This document shows, piece after piece, positions 17,492 through 27,180 of a stretch of DNA of 64,000 nucleotides. The DNA is from GWB2-37-7 sp942492835. Its GTDB lineage: Bacteria; Bacillota; Clostridia; Lutisporales; Lutisporaceae. The DNA lies in contig OW818645.1 in the NCBI GenBank assembly GCA_942492835.1, positions 1,612,001 to 1,676,000 on the forward strand, read 5' to 3'. A program made the translations under genes and the position numbers. The notes beneath the pieces are model-generated. The model had not been told where the DNA came from. It searched no databases and saw only the letters and a list, made by a program, of their open reading frames with translations. Within the stretch, counting starts at the first letter, position 1. Every line of letters starts with the position of its first letter.

Positions 17492-18367
17492 CTATCTTAT
17501 AACTCCCGCTTCTGTAAACTGCTCAAATACTATCTTCTCAATGGAGTCCGCAGATGATACCTGGATATATGATGCTCCCAGCTTACTGCAAAACTCTCTT
17601 ATTTGATTATTAAACTCACTTAGCTTGTCTTGATATTGCCTTAAAAGTGCAGGTGTAATAGCTACGTCCATAACCTTACCTGTCTCAGAATCCAGCAAAC
17701 GGACTTGTCCCTCCAGCTCTGGATTTAATTCCTCTGGTGACAGTACATGAATCAAAAACACGTCCTGCTTCTTATATAGTAGGTATTTCACAGCATCTTC
17801 AATGCCTCCAGAAGTGAAAAAATCAGAGATTATCACTGACATACCTCTGCTTTTAAAATCCTTTTTCTTGATACAGCTATTTATATCAGTAGCTCCTGCA
17901 AAGTTGATATTCTCCAAAAATGTAATGCATCTATCAAACATACTTCTGCCTGTCACAGCAGTAGACTGCTTAATGGCTTCACTGCTTATGCTATTAATAC
18001 ATACTCTATCAAGGTTGTTTAATGCCAAAAATGACAGAATTCCTGCAAGCTTAAGAGAGAGCTCTGATTTCTTAGGAGTGCCATAGCTCATGGATTTGCT
18101 GGAATCAACAAATATGTTTATCAAAGCTTCTTGTTCCTCCATAAATAGCTTGATAAACAGCTTGTCAAAACGCCCATATGCATTCCAGTCAATACGTCTA
18201 AAGTCATCTCCTATAGTGTATTCTCTGAAATCAGAAAACTCTACAGAGCTTCCTTTGCTGCGGGACTTCCTGTTGCCGCCTCCACCTTCAGACATAAGCA
18301 TTCTCACATTTATGGCTATAGTGTCCAGCTTCTTCAAAAACTCTGTATCAAATATTCTTTCACTCAT
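17492..18367 (-). CDS. DUF58 (VWA-like) domain protein
   Basis: The 291-residue soluble protein has the DUF58 signature FSDFREYTIGDDFRRIDWN at residues 44-62 and a VWA-type metal site DSSKS at 88-92. DUF58 proteins are almost always encoded next to MoxR ATPases and are thought to be their adaptors or clients. The gene lies 11 bases after the moxR gene and 42 bases before the BatA-like gene. ATG 18367 has a modest GGGTG ribosome site. Confidence 0.88.
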   Translation of the reverse strand: MSERIFDTEFLKKLDTIAINVRMLMSEGGGGNRKSRSKGSSVEFSDFREYTIGDDFRRIDWNAYGRFDKLFIKLFMEEQEALINIFVDSSKSMSYGTPKKSELSLKLAGILSFLALNNLDRVCINSISSEAIKQSTAVTGRSMFDRCITFLENINFAGATDINSCIKKKDFKSRGMSVIISDFFTSGGIEDAVKYLLYKKQDVFLIHVLSPEELNPELEGQVRLLDSETGKVMDVAITPALLRQYQDKLSEFNNQIREFCSKLGASYIQVSSADSIEKIVFEQFTEAGVIR

Positions 18368-18378
18368 ACAAACACCCG

Positions 18379-19365
18379 CTAATCTATTTTCACTGCTTCT
18401 AGCAGTTCTGTTATTAAATCATCAGTAGTAATGCCGTCAGCTACTGCATCAAAATTTAGGAAGAATCTATGTCTTAGGGCAGGATATGCTACATATTTAA
18501 TATCCTCAAAGGAAACATTATATCTTCCCTCCATCAATGCTCTAGCTCTTGAGGTTTTGATTATAGCCTGTGCCGCTCTTGGGCTAGCACCAAACCTTAT
18601 ATATTTCTTTGAAGCTTCAGGAGCTCCTTCTACTTCTGGGTGAGTTGCCATGACAAGTCTTAGTGCATATTCCTGTACTGCCTTAGCTATAGGCACCTCG
18701 TTTATTATCTGTCTCATTTCTAGTATCTTTGCACCATCCACTACTTTTTCTAGCTCAATAGAAGCATTGCTAGTAGTTATATCAATTATATCCCTCAGTT
18801 CCTCATAGGTAGGGAACTTAACTGAGAGCTTAAATAAGAATCTATCCATCTGCGCTTCAGGTAATGGATATGTACCCTCCATCTCAATTGGATTTTGGGT
18901 TGCCAATACCATAAAAGGCTGTGAAAGAGTATAGGTAGTCTTGCCTACTGTTACAGTCTGCTCCTGCATTGCTTCTAGTAGTGCTGACTGAGTCTTTGGA
19001 GTTGCTCTGTTTATTTCATCAGCTAACACAAGGTTTGCAAATATAGGTCCCTTTTGGAACTCAAATCTACTTTCTCCACTTTGACCCTTTACAATGATGT
19101 TGGTACCTACTACGTCTGCTGGCATTAGGTCAGGGGTAAATTGTATTCTTGAAAAGGAAAGCTCCATAACCTTTGCCAGGGTCTTTATAAGCTGAGTCTT
19201 ACCAAGTCCTGGCACACCTTCTAAAAGCACATTTCCCCCTGCCAATACAGATAGAAGCACTTGTCTTACAATATCCTTCTGACCGATTATTGCCTTGCCT
19301 ACTTCATTCTCAATGTTTTTTATTGTATCTACTAAGCCTTGAATCTGATTCTCGTTCAATTCCAT
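18379..19365 (-). CDS. MoxR-family AAA+ ATPase
   Basis: MoxR ATPases are chaperone-like AAA+ proteins that act with VWA-domain partners on protein complex assembly or metal insertion. The 328-residue protein has Walker A GVPGLGKT (50-57), Walker B LVLADEINRA (about 113-122), sensor 1 LATQNP and an arginine finger region PEAQMDRF, followed by the C-terminal lid domain. Length is usual. The ribosome site CAGGAGG precedes ATG 19365. Its position directly before the DUF58 gene is the classic pairing. Confidence 0.95.
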   Translation of the reverse strand: MELNENQIQGLVDTIKNIENEVGKAIIGQKDIVRQVLLSVLAGGNVLLEGVPGLGKTQLIKTLAKVMELSFSRIQFTPDLMPADVVGTNIIVKGQSGESRFEFQKGPIFANLVLADEINRATPKTQSALLEAMQEQTVTVGKTTYTLSQPFMVLATQNPIEMEGTYPLPEAQMDRFLFKLSVKFPTYEELRDIIDITTSNASIELEKVVDGAKILEMRQIINEVPIAKAVQEYALRLVMATHPEVEGAPEASKKYIRFGASPRAAQAIIKTSRARALMEGRYNVSFEDIKYVAYPALRHRFFLNFDAVADGITTDDLITELLEAVKID

Positions 19366-19417
19366 TGCTATCCTCCTGTGGTGTATGTTGTTGATTGGTT
19401 ATATTAACGTGATGAAA

Positions 19418-21001
19418 CTATTCCTCCAATGAGGTGAAATAATCCTTGACCAAGTCCTTCATCCCTGCTGGTATATCTGTAGCATTCATACTATCAAGTG
19501 CTTCTTGCTCATATTGTCCAAAAACCTGATTATAGGGTACTGAGTCTCCCCTTATAGTTTGAGATTTGTCTGTTGTTATCTGTTCTGTGCTTCCACCTTT
19601 ATCCTTCTGTCCTGTAAGGTTTGACTTTTCGCCTTCTACACCTAGAGTTTTGGAGGTAAATATCTGTTCATACTCTCCCATTTTCTTGGTAGAGCCATCC
19701 TTTTTCTGTATTCCTCCACTTGTACCCGGTTCAATGGGTGTAGGATTTTCTTCACCCATGTCAGTGCCGTCGCCTACTCCGCCTCCGTTGCCTTGTCCTT
19801 GACCTTTTCCTTGTCCCTGACCTTGACCCTGTCCCTGACTCTGTCCACTCCCCTGATTACTGCCAGTTATTTGTCCATCATCGCCCTCTTGCTGTCCTTG
19901 CTTCATTTGACCAAGCTGTTTTGAAAGCTCTTCTAATGCTTCTTTCATATTATCATCAGACATTAGATCAGATATACTGTCAGAGAGCTGTTCTAAGGAC
20001 TCCGATACATCTCCAAGCTCACCATCAGCAAGCTTCTTTGCCAATTCACTCAGAGCCTGTGCAAGCTTAGGGTCTGCTTTTACCTTTTCTGACAGCTCTG
20101 AAAGCTGTTTTGCAAGCTCTTTTAACTGTTCCTTATCCATTTTCTTTAAAGCCTCTGCAGTTTGCTTTATACTGTCCTTTAGCTGTTTTTCATCGTTCTT
20201 TTTTATCAAGTCAGCTAATGGCTTAGTTGCTTTGTTCTGTGACAATGTATTGGTAAGTTTATCTAGTTTTTCCTTACTGTCAGTATATTTGGCGCTTAGA
20301 AATTCAAGTTTTTTTTGTGATTTTTGCAGTGCCTTTTCTATATCCTTTTGACTTTTTGCTGCCAAAAGCTCTTTCCTTAGCTCCTGTAGCTTTTTCTCTA
20401 CTTCCTTTTTCTGTTCCGCTGTCAGCTTTGAATTCTTGTTTACTTTTTTTGCTATTTGATTTACCTTTTTTTGCTGATTAGCTACTTGTTGATTGAGTTT
20501 GTTTAGTTCTCTTGCTTTATCTGCCATTGGATTTGGTATAAAAGCAGAAAATAGCAGTGCAGACATAAGCACTAAGCATATTGCTAAATGTCTTTTATTT
20601 GGCTTTATAGGTAGTGATTTTTTGAGGTTAACATTCTTTAAGTGTTTTAACGTATCTTCCTTCTCAAGCACTGCAAAGGTGGACTGCTCTCCTATAAGCT
20701 CAACTGCTGTCAGCGTGCGTTCCTGAAGTCCTAGACCATCAACCTTTAGAGCTGCTTTTGTGTTGCTAGGTGCCTTAAAGGCTCCATATATGACTCCGAG
20801 CAGCGAGGCAATAAGAACTCCCACCGATACCTTTGTATATACAGCATATATTGGTATAAGCCTTGCCAGTAGAGCTGTCAGAACGGATATAATTAATGCT
20901 GCAACGGTTGCTTTGATTGAATAATCCAATATTATGTTGCTGTGTATTCTATCTTTTATTTTTTTAAATATTTGAAGTATTTCTCTGTCCAGCTTGCTCA
21001 T
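19418..21001 (-). CDS. Membrane protein with long coiled coil and Gly/Gln-rich linker
   Basis: The 527-residue protein has two N-terminal membrane segments (about 31-48 and 52-73), a third near 138-156, then a long Lys/Gln/Leu-rich coiled coil (about 165-370), a low-complexity linker of GQGQGQ repeats (about 385-415) and an acidic C-terminal part. It resembles DUF4175-type proteins that accompany MoxR/BatA genes, but I cannot assign a function. It is 52 bases upstream of moxR and 54 bases downstream of the ABC permease gene, so it belongs to the operon. Confidence 0.8.
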   Translation of the reverse strand: MSKLDREILQIFKKIKDRIHSNIILDYSIKATVAALIISVLTALLARLIPIYAVYTKVSVGVLIASLLGVIYGAFKAPSNTKAALKVDGLGLQERTLTAVELIGEQSTFAVLEKEDTLKHLKNVNLKKSLPIKPNKRHLAICLVLMSALLFSAFIPNPMADKARELNKLNQQVANQQKKVNQIAKKVNKNSKLTAEQKKEVEKKLQELRKELLAAKSQKDIEKALQKSQKKLEFLSAKYTDSKEKLDKLTNTLSQNKATKPLADLIKKNDEKQLKDSIKQTAEALKKMDKEQLKELAKQLSELSEKVKADPKLAQALSELAKKLADGELGDVSESLEQLSDSISDLMSDDNMKEALEELSKQLGQMKQGQQEGDDGQITGSNQGSGQSQGQGQGQGQGKGQGQGNGGGVGDGTDMGEENPTPIEPGTSGGIQKKDGSTKKMGEYEQIFTSKTLGVEGEKSNLTGQKDKGGSTEQITTDKSQTIRGDSVPYNQVFGQYEQEALDSMNATDIPAGMKDLVKDYFTSLEE

Positions 21002-21055
21002 CTAAATCACTTCCATTTATTTATTGTTTTACGAGTGCAGATACATGGGTCTGTG

Positions 21056-21931
21056 TTATACCCTACGTTTTTTCTTTAGGATGGAGAATATGTTTTTTCT
21101 TATGGGATTTATCCTATAGGATGCCAGTAATAGCGATACTGCTGTGATGCCTAAATCTACATACATATTAATTAGCCATGGGTCTGTGCCTTTATATACA
21201 GAAGCGTTTTGAATTCCAAGCATAGAATTAATTATTCCAGACTGTCCTCCAAATTGTTCTATAAGCAGTGAGCTAAAACCTGCTAAAGGGTTTATATGCA
21301 AAAGTGGAAAATAGCCTTGATAATTATTGTTGTAGAATATCCTTAAATAAAATACCGCAATAAATATGGTTCCAAAACACATGAACAAACCCAAAGCATA
21401 AGTAAGTACAGTAGCTGCCATGGTTTTTTTTACATGGGTAGAGAAAAATATTCCTATGCTGCCTGTCATTATTGCAGTAACAATGTAAAAAACAAATAAT
21501 TGTGCTATTTCTATTACTGATATTCCTCCATATAGAAATACTATGGAGAACATTGGTATTGATGCTATAATTAGCAATATCACATGGCTCATGGAAGCTA
21601 AAAGCTTGCCTATTATTATGGAGCGTGGTCTAAGCGTCGTACATAGGATTAGGTCTAGAGTCTGTCTTTCCCTTTCTCCTGCCACAGCCCCAGAGGTTAA
21701 GGCAGGTACTATAAACAGTATAAGTATAAACTGTATTACAGCTATCCATGTATATACACCTATTGAAAACTGAGGATTTATAGTAGATGAATACATGTCA
21801 GTAGAGTTCATATAGGTTATAAATAACGCAACAGCCGCTAATATTAAGAGGTATACCCCAATTATGGCTACTGCTTTCCAGCTTCTCATTTTTACCTTTA
21901 TTTCTTTTAGAAGTACAGGATTTATAATCAT
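21056..21931 (-). CDS. ABC-2 type transporter permease
   Basis: The 291-residue membrane protein has about six hydrophobic segments and the ABC-2 permease signature region (GAVAGERERQTLDLILCTTL) near residues 82-101. The N-terminal NPVLLKEIKVKMRSWK is typical of GldF/NosY-like permeases. It overlaps the ATPase gene by four bases, so the two make one transporter. The substrate is unknown; association with MoxR and VWA proteins suggests an envelope role. Confidence 0.87.
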   Translation of the reverse strand: MIINPVLLKEIKVKMRSWKAVAIIGVYLLILAAVALFITYMNSTDMYSSTINPQFSIGVYTWIAVIQFILILFIVPALTSGAVAGERERQTLDLILCTTLRPRSIIIGKLLASMSHVILLIIASIPMFSIVFLYGGISVIEIAQLFVFYIVTAIMTGSIGIFFSTHVKKTMAATVLTYALGLFMCFGTIFIAVFYLRIFYNNNYQGYFPLLHINPLAGFSSLLIEQFGGQSGIINSMLGIQNASVYKGTDPWLINMYVDLGITAVSLLLASYRINPIRKNIFSILKKKRRV

Positions 21932-22857
21932 CTTTCGTCTTCCCCCTTTGTTACCTTCATAAATACATCCTCCAGATTGCCATCTAGCTGTGCAAAGGTT
22001 GCCACAGGTATAGATTTGTTAACTAAGGTGGTCAGAACTCTGCTAAGCTCCTCGTCTCCTGCATCAAAGGCTGCTTGTATTGTATTTTCTCCCGTTGTTA
22101 TTTTTTCTATGAAGGGGAACTCCTTTAATATCATTACTGCATCATCAAGCCTGTCATTTACCTTTATCTTGACTAACTTCTTACTATATATTTGCTGCAT
22201 GATTTCTGATACCGTTCCATTTATAACCAGCTTACCATTGTCTATTATTCCTATACTAGTGCACATTTCAGAAAGCTCTGAAAGTATATGGGAGCTTATG
22301 AGTATTGTTTTTCCCATATCCTTTAGATTCCTTAGTATTGCTTTCATTTCTACTCTAGCTCTTGGATCCAGCCCTGAGGCAGGCTCATCAAGTATCAGAA
22401 GCTTGGGATTGTGTATAAGGCTGCGTGCAAGACAAAGCCTTTGCTTCATACCCCTAGATAAATTATCTACATAAGCTTCTCTTTTGTGTCCTAAATCAAC
22501 TAGCTCCAATAAATCTGTAATAATCTTTTTGTTATCCTTCTCTTTTATCTTATATATAGAAGCATAAAATTCCAGGTATTCATACACCTTCAGGTCATCA
22601 TATACCCCGAAGAAATCAGGCATATAGCCTATCTTTTCCTTTATTTTTTTGTTATTCTTCAGAGCATCAACCCCATCTATATATACCTCTCCTGAGGTTG
22701 CTGCAAGCAAGCCGCTTATTATTTTCATGGTAGTTGACTTACCTGCACCATTTGGGCCTACAAAGCCAAATATTTCTCCTTCTGGTATGCTTAGGTTTAA
22801 TCCATTTACAGCATAAAATTTGCCATATCTTTTATTCAGATTCTTAATCTCCAGCAT
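21928..22857 (-). CDS. ABC transporter ATP-binding protein
   Basis: The 309-residue ATPase shows Walker A GPNGAGKS near residue 35, the signature LSRGMKQRL, Walker B LLILDEPASGLDP and the H-loop ILISSH. The C-terminal extension of about 80 residues is usual for ABC-2 exporter ATPases (CcmA/GldA-like). Its ATG overlaps the stop of the preceding gene by one base (TAATG) and its stop overlaps the permease start by four bases, so these genes are translationally coupled. Confidence 0.93.
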   Translation of the reverse strand: MLEIKNLNKRYGKFYAVNGLNLSIPEGEIFGFVGPNGAGKSTTMKIISGLLAATSGEVYIDGVDALKNNKKIKEKIGYMPDFFGVYDDLKVYEYLEFYASIYKIKEKDNKKIITDLLELVDLGHKREAYVDNLSRGMKQRLCLARSLIHNPKLLILDEPASGLDPRARVEMKAILRNLKDMGKTILISSHILSELSEMCTSIGIIDNGKLVINGTVSEIMQQIYSKKLVKIKVNDRLDDAVMILKEFPFIEKITTGENTIQAAFDAGDEELSRVLTTLVNKSIPVATFAQLDGNLEDVFMKVTKGEDER

Positions 22858-25274
22858 TACTTCACACTTCCTTCCACAGATATTTGAGGAAGCGTAACGC
22901 TGCCATCATTTAGCTCAAATTTAAGCTTTAGCATATTGTTTTTGTCTATATATTTTGCTATCTTATCATCATCAATATAAAATGCAGAATAGCTTCCTTC
23001 TTCCCAGCTGTCCTTTTCAACGTTCCATATATACTGCTTCACAGTCGACTGTCCTCCATTATTTACTGTATATTGGAGCTTTGCATAATCAGGTGTGATT
23101 TCTTTATCAATCTGAAACTGAATTTCAAAGCTTCCTCTTCCAAAGAAAGCTTTTCCATATGCATCATAGTTACCGTTGTCTAATTTATTAATTATGCTTG
23201 GTTGTAAATATCCCATAGGGTAGCTAACTCTATTACCAGTTTTAAAGCTAATAGAAGCATCAGCTAATACTAAGCTTTTCTCGTATTTTTGTGTAGTTTT
23301 ACCATTTACTAATATATCCTTTGTTATAGGAGCTTTACTCCAGCCAATAAGCTTAGATCCTTTTATACCATTACTGCCGCTCATTAGATAAAACTCCATA
23401 ACCTGACGTTTTTGTAAGTTCTTTCGAAATTCATCAATTTCCTGTGCTGTAAACTTTTTCGACGAATTTCTTCCTGCATATGGATCCTTATATATTGCAT
23501 TTATCATTTCATAGCTATTAGCATAGTACTTGCCCTTCTTGTTGCTTATGGTAATTGTTTCGTTCGCCTTTACTGGACCTATATCTAATACCTGATATGA
23601 TGTTACTAAATAACATTCATCTAAATCAAAACTCGAATTATTTTTTACAGTACCTGAATAAGTATTATTTGAATGGTTAATATTTACATCAAACCTTCCA
23701 GTTACATTCTGATTATTCCTCAGTGAAAGCGTCTTCATGCTCCATACAGAGGTTCTATAAAATTCGATTATTGCCTTTGGTGATACAGTCACCTTAGTTA
23801 CAACCTGTTTTTGCGCTTTGTCATTCTGTTGGTTTGTTTGCATATATTGATTAGTGTCTAATACTATAGGTTTTATTCCCGTACCATCAGCTGTCTCTAT
23901 CCTAATATTAGATTTATTTGGTGTAAACACACCGACGTAACTGATGGGTACAGCATTTTCATTACTTCCAAAATCAACAATGTTTATAGCATTTATAATA
24001 GGCTCATTTAGCCTTGTTCCAAAGCCTGTTGCGTAAATAATCAATGCAAAAACTAAAGATATAACAGGTACAGATATCCACATCCACTCTCTTTTATCCA
24101 TTTTTTTAAGTACAAAGTAACTAATAGGCGCCACCATGGCTATATAGATAAAAAGAACTATTAGCAGATCTGTAGTTTTTGTTTTTGGTAGCTCTGGTAT
24201 ATTTCTCAAGCCGTTATCTATAGCATACATATTGTTCATCATGTATATATCCTTGCTGTTATAGGGGTCGCTATAAAGGTTTGGCAAAAGCTTTTGCATC
24301 AGCTTCTCAGAAAAGCTTGTTCTTCCTACCCATCCTGCTAAAGGCTCTAGCCCAAAATCAAAGGCTGCCACAGCCACACTGCCACTGCCCTTTTTTATAT
24401 TGACTATTAAGGGTATATCCCCTTCCTTAGCAATTGGAACAGCATCTTTAAAATCCATTTTAAGTGCACTAATATTCATACTTTCGCCTGAATCACGACC
24501 TTCTGCTATGTTGTATATCTCATTTGTTGTTATACTTGAAATATCGCCTATTTCTCCTGTAACAAAATCATCCTTAAACATAGCGAGGGTTTTGTTGTGG
24601 GATGGTCCAGTTCCTATTAAGAGTATTCCACTATCTGCTACCCAAATCTTTAGTGCCTCATACTTTTCTTTACTAAGCTTTGAGGTATCATAGTTATTGA
24701 TAACTATTACATTGAAATTCTTTAATATATCTACATTTTCCGAAAGCATATCTTCTGTGATATTAACAGTTTTTGTAATGAATTGAGAATTGTTACCTGT
24801 TGGTATTTTATTTATGTATTTTACACTTTCATAATCATCACTGAGAATTCCTATACCTAATGTATCAGCATTGCTTCCAGAATTTATTTTTACTGATTTT
24901 GTAAATATCTGATTTTTCCCCTCGACAATATTCACCTGCAGCTTAGAACTGAAGCGATTAATAGGTATATTCATTGTAAATTTCTTTTTAGAATTGTTTG
25001 GAAGATTAACCTGCATGGCATATAGTGTCACATTGCCATATTCATCTGGAAGCTCAATTTGAAGTTCTCCATTTATATCCTTCATGTTATTTTCTATTTC
25101 AAAGTAAAACGGAGTATAATAGCCAATCTTATAATATCCATCAAAGCCAACTTCTACATTTAGAGTTATTTTTGGATCATCCTTTTGACCTTCTGCAAAA
25201 ATGCAGGTATACGATTGCATAGTAAATAACATTACAACAGCAATCAGTAAAATGTTTTTTAATATACGTCTCAA
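22857..25274 (-). CDS. Secreted/membrane protein, GldG-like, first gene of the MoxR/VWA operon
   Basis: The 805-residue protein starts with a signal peptide (about 1-28, ending in a small-residue site near CIFAEG), then a beta-rich domain (about 35-130), a Rossmann-like domain (about 138-320) in the place where GldG-like proteins have an ABC-type IFT domain, two membrane segments (about 371-391 and 397-417) and a second large beta-rich extracytoplasmic part. I do not recognise the family by name. The start is probably TTG 25274, eight bases after GGGGG; GTG 25280 is only two bases from it. It opens the operon and is coupled to the ATPase gene. Confidence 0.78.
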   Translation of the reverse strand: MRRILKNILLIAVVMLFTMQSYTCIFAEGQKDDPKITLNVEVGFDGYYKIGYYTPFYFEIENNMKDINGELQIELPDEYGNVTLYAMQVNLPNNSKKKFTMNIPINRFSSKLQVNIVEGKNQIFTKSVKINSGSNADTLGIGILSDDYESVKYINKIPTGNNSQFITKTVNITEDMLSENVDILKNFNVIVINNYDTSKLSKEKYEALKIWVADSGILLIGTGPSHNKTLAMFKDDFVTGEIGDISSITTNEIYNIAEGRDSGESMNISALKMDFKDAVPIAKEGDIPLIVNIKKGSGSVAVAAFDFGLEPLAGWVGRTSFSEKLMQKLLPNLYSDPYNSKDIYMMNNMYAIDNGLRNIPELPKTKTTDLLIVLFIYIAMVAPISYFVLKKMDKREWMWISVPVISLVFALIIYATGFGTRLNEPIINAINIVDFGSNENAVPISYVGVFTPNKSNIRIETADGTGIKPIVLDTNQYMQTNQQNDKAQKQVVTKVTVSPKAIIEFYRTSVWSMKTLSLRNNQNVTGRFDVNINHSNNTYSGTVKNNSSFDLDECYLVTSYQVLDIGPVKANETITISNKKGKYYANSYEMINAIYKDPYAGRNSSKKFTAQEIDEFRKNLQKRQVMEFYLMSGSNGIKGSKLIGWSKAPITKDILVNGKTTQKYEKSLVLADASISFKTGNRVSYPMGYLQPSIINKLDNGNYDAYGKAFFGRGSFEIQFQIDKEITPDYAKLQYTVNNGGQSTVKQYIWNVEKDSWEEGSYSAFYIDDDKIAKYIDKNNMLKLKFELNDGSVTLPQISVEGSVK

Positions 25275-25324
25275 AATCACAACCCCCAGTTAGTTTTTTT
25301 CCACTATTTATGACGAAGAAATGC

Positions 25325-25353
25325 TGTATAAAGTTTCAAGTCGAGAAATTCAA
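25325..25353 (-). promoter_or_regulatory. Promoter of the MoxR/VWA operon
   Basis: On the minus strand TTGAAT (25348-25353) and TATACA (25325-25330) are 17 bases apart, about 50 bases before the first gene. Confidence 0.5.
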
Positions 25354-25464
25354 AAGTTTTATTTTAATTTTAACTTAAAGAGTTTCATCCTCCAATATAT
25401 AAACTATTAAAAATATGTCACAATTAGTATATAATAAAATTATACCATAGAATGGAGGTTGACT

Positions 25465-27099
25465 ATGAACAAAGAAAGAATGATGAATACACTATTGAAA
25501 TTGTGTCAAACACCAAGTATATCCGAAACAAAAGATGAGGCTGTAATGTCCCAAGAGATATTTGATATGCTAAATGAGCTAGAATATTTCAAAAAAAACA
25601 GTCAGTGCTTATATAAAATACCTATAGAAAATGATCTTAATAATAGATGCTTTGTCGCTGCCCTGATGAGAGGTAATCCTAGCAGTAATAGGACTGTGAT
25701 ACTGCTCAGCCATCATGATGTAGTGTCCGTTGGAGATTTTGGGTCTCTTAAACAATATGCCTTTGACCCTGTAAAATATACCGAGCTGCTAAAGAAGCAA
25801 AAGCATATTTTATCTCAAGATGCTCTAGCTGACTTAGATTCCAACGATTATCTTTTTGGCAGGGGTACAATGGATATGAAGTTTGGCATAGCACTTGATA
25901 TCGAAATTTTGCATCACGTGTGGGGAAACTTAGAACATTTCCCGGGAAATGTCCTTTTTTTGTCTGTTCCTGATGAAGAAGCAAACTCTGCTGGTATGTT
26001 AGCAGCAGTGAAATTTCTTCATAAGTTGAAACAACAGGAAAAGCTTGAATATGCTTGCTGTATAGTATCTGAACCATATTTCCCTAGATATACAGGAGAT
26101 CAAGCTAAATATATATATGCAGGAACCGTGGGCAAGCTGTTGCCTGCCTTCTATTGCATAGGAAAAGAGACACACGCTGGAGATCCTTTCTCAGGCTTAA
26201 ATCCGAATCTCCTAACAGCAAAGATTATAGAGAAACTTGAGCAAAATCCAATGTTATCTGAGATGGATATGGGTTGTACTTCGCCTGCTCCGGTATGTTT
26301 AAAAGCATCAGATACCAAAAATGAGTATTCTGTACAAATTCCTACCTCTGCTTATGCATATTTCAATATAATTACCCTTAATAAAACTCCCACAGAAGTA
26401 TCCATACAGCTAAAAGTGATTGCAACAGAAGCTTTTGAAGAGGTCATAGGTGATATTAAAGAAAAGGCAGCTTCATGGTATACTCTGACAGGTGATATGA
26501 TAGACCTGCCCGAAGTAAGTCCCCTTGTCCTTACCTATTCGGAACTATTAGAGCTTTGTGTAAAACAGCATGGCGATAAAGTTAAGCAACACATGGATGA
26601 TTATATCAAAAATTCAAAAACAGTAGATGTCAGAGAACTTTCAATCGAGATAGTAATAGAACTATGTAAATTTAGCCCATATAAGCAGCCTATGATAGTT
26701 ATGTTTTATGCACCGCCTTATTATCCCTCATGTAATGGCTTAAAACACTATAAAATCGTCGAAAAAATTTGTGATGATGTTATAAAAAGAGCTAAAACTG
26801 AATTCAATGAGGAACTTTTACTACAGCCATACTTTTTAGGTCTTTCTGACATGAGCTATTTGGGACTTCCAGGAGATATTGATACATCTACCTTGGCTTC
26901 CAATTTCCCACTTTGGGGAAACAAATATAGTATACCGCTTAATCTTATGTCCCAGCTTAATATACCTTTTGTAAACATAGGGCCTTCAGGTAAAGATGCA
27001 CATAAGTATACAGAAAGACTTTGCATTTCATACTCCTTTGATAAAGCCGCAAAGCTTATTCTTGATACATTGTATAATATAATACTGGACAAAATATAG
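25465..27099 (+). CDS. M20-family metallopeptidase, RocB-like
   Basis: The 544-residue protein is a zinc-dependent M20 peptidase/deacylase of the RocB-like subgroup. It shows the metal-binding segments LLSHHDVVS (near 78), GRGTMDMKFG (near 136) and PDEEANSAGM (near 171), and the dimerisation insert that follows. It is longer than DapE or ArgE (about 380-400), as RocB-like proteins are. The ATG at 25465 is preceded by GGAGG with six bases of spacing; a TTG at 25459 directly adjoins that site. Substrate unknown; RocB of Bacillus lies in arginine use, but no arginine genes are near here. Confidence 0.85.
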   Translation: MNKERMMNTLLKLCQTPSISETKDEAVMSQEIFDMLNELEYFKKNSQCLYKIPIENDLNNRCFVAALMRGNPSSNRTVILLSHHDVVSVGDFGSLKQYAFDPVKYTELLKKQKHILSQDALADLDSNDYLFGRGTMDMKFGIALDIEILHHVWGNLEHFPGNVLFLSVPDEEANSAGMLAAVKFLHKLKQQEKLEYACCIVSEPYFPRYTGDQAKYIYAGTVGKLLPAFYCIGKETHAGDPFSGLNPNLLTAKIIEKLEQNPMLSEMDMGCTSPAPVCLKASDTKNEYSVQIPTSAYAYFNIITLNKTPTEVSIQLKVIATEAFEEVIGDIKEKAASWYTLTGDMIDLPEVSPLVLTYSELLELCVKQHGDKVKQHMDDYIKNSKTVDVRELSIEIVIELCKFSPYKQPMIVMFYAPPYYPSCNGLKHYKIVEKICDDVIKRAKTEFNEELLLQPYFLGLSDMSYLGLPGDIDTSTLASNFPLWGNKYSIPLNLMSQLNIPFVNIGPSGKDAHKYTERLCISYSFDKAAKLILDTLYNIILDKI

Positions 27100-27180
27100 A
27101 GCATACTACATAATGTAAGACAGGTCAAAAACATATTGATATATATATTACATAAGATAAATGCTAAACGGAGGATTACA

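Noticed and set aside
19780..19860. GQ-rich repeat DNA considered as a mobile or structural repeat
   Set aside because: It is a coding low-complexity linker in the coiled-coil membrane protein.
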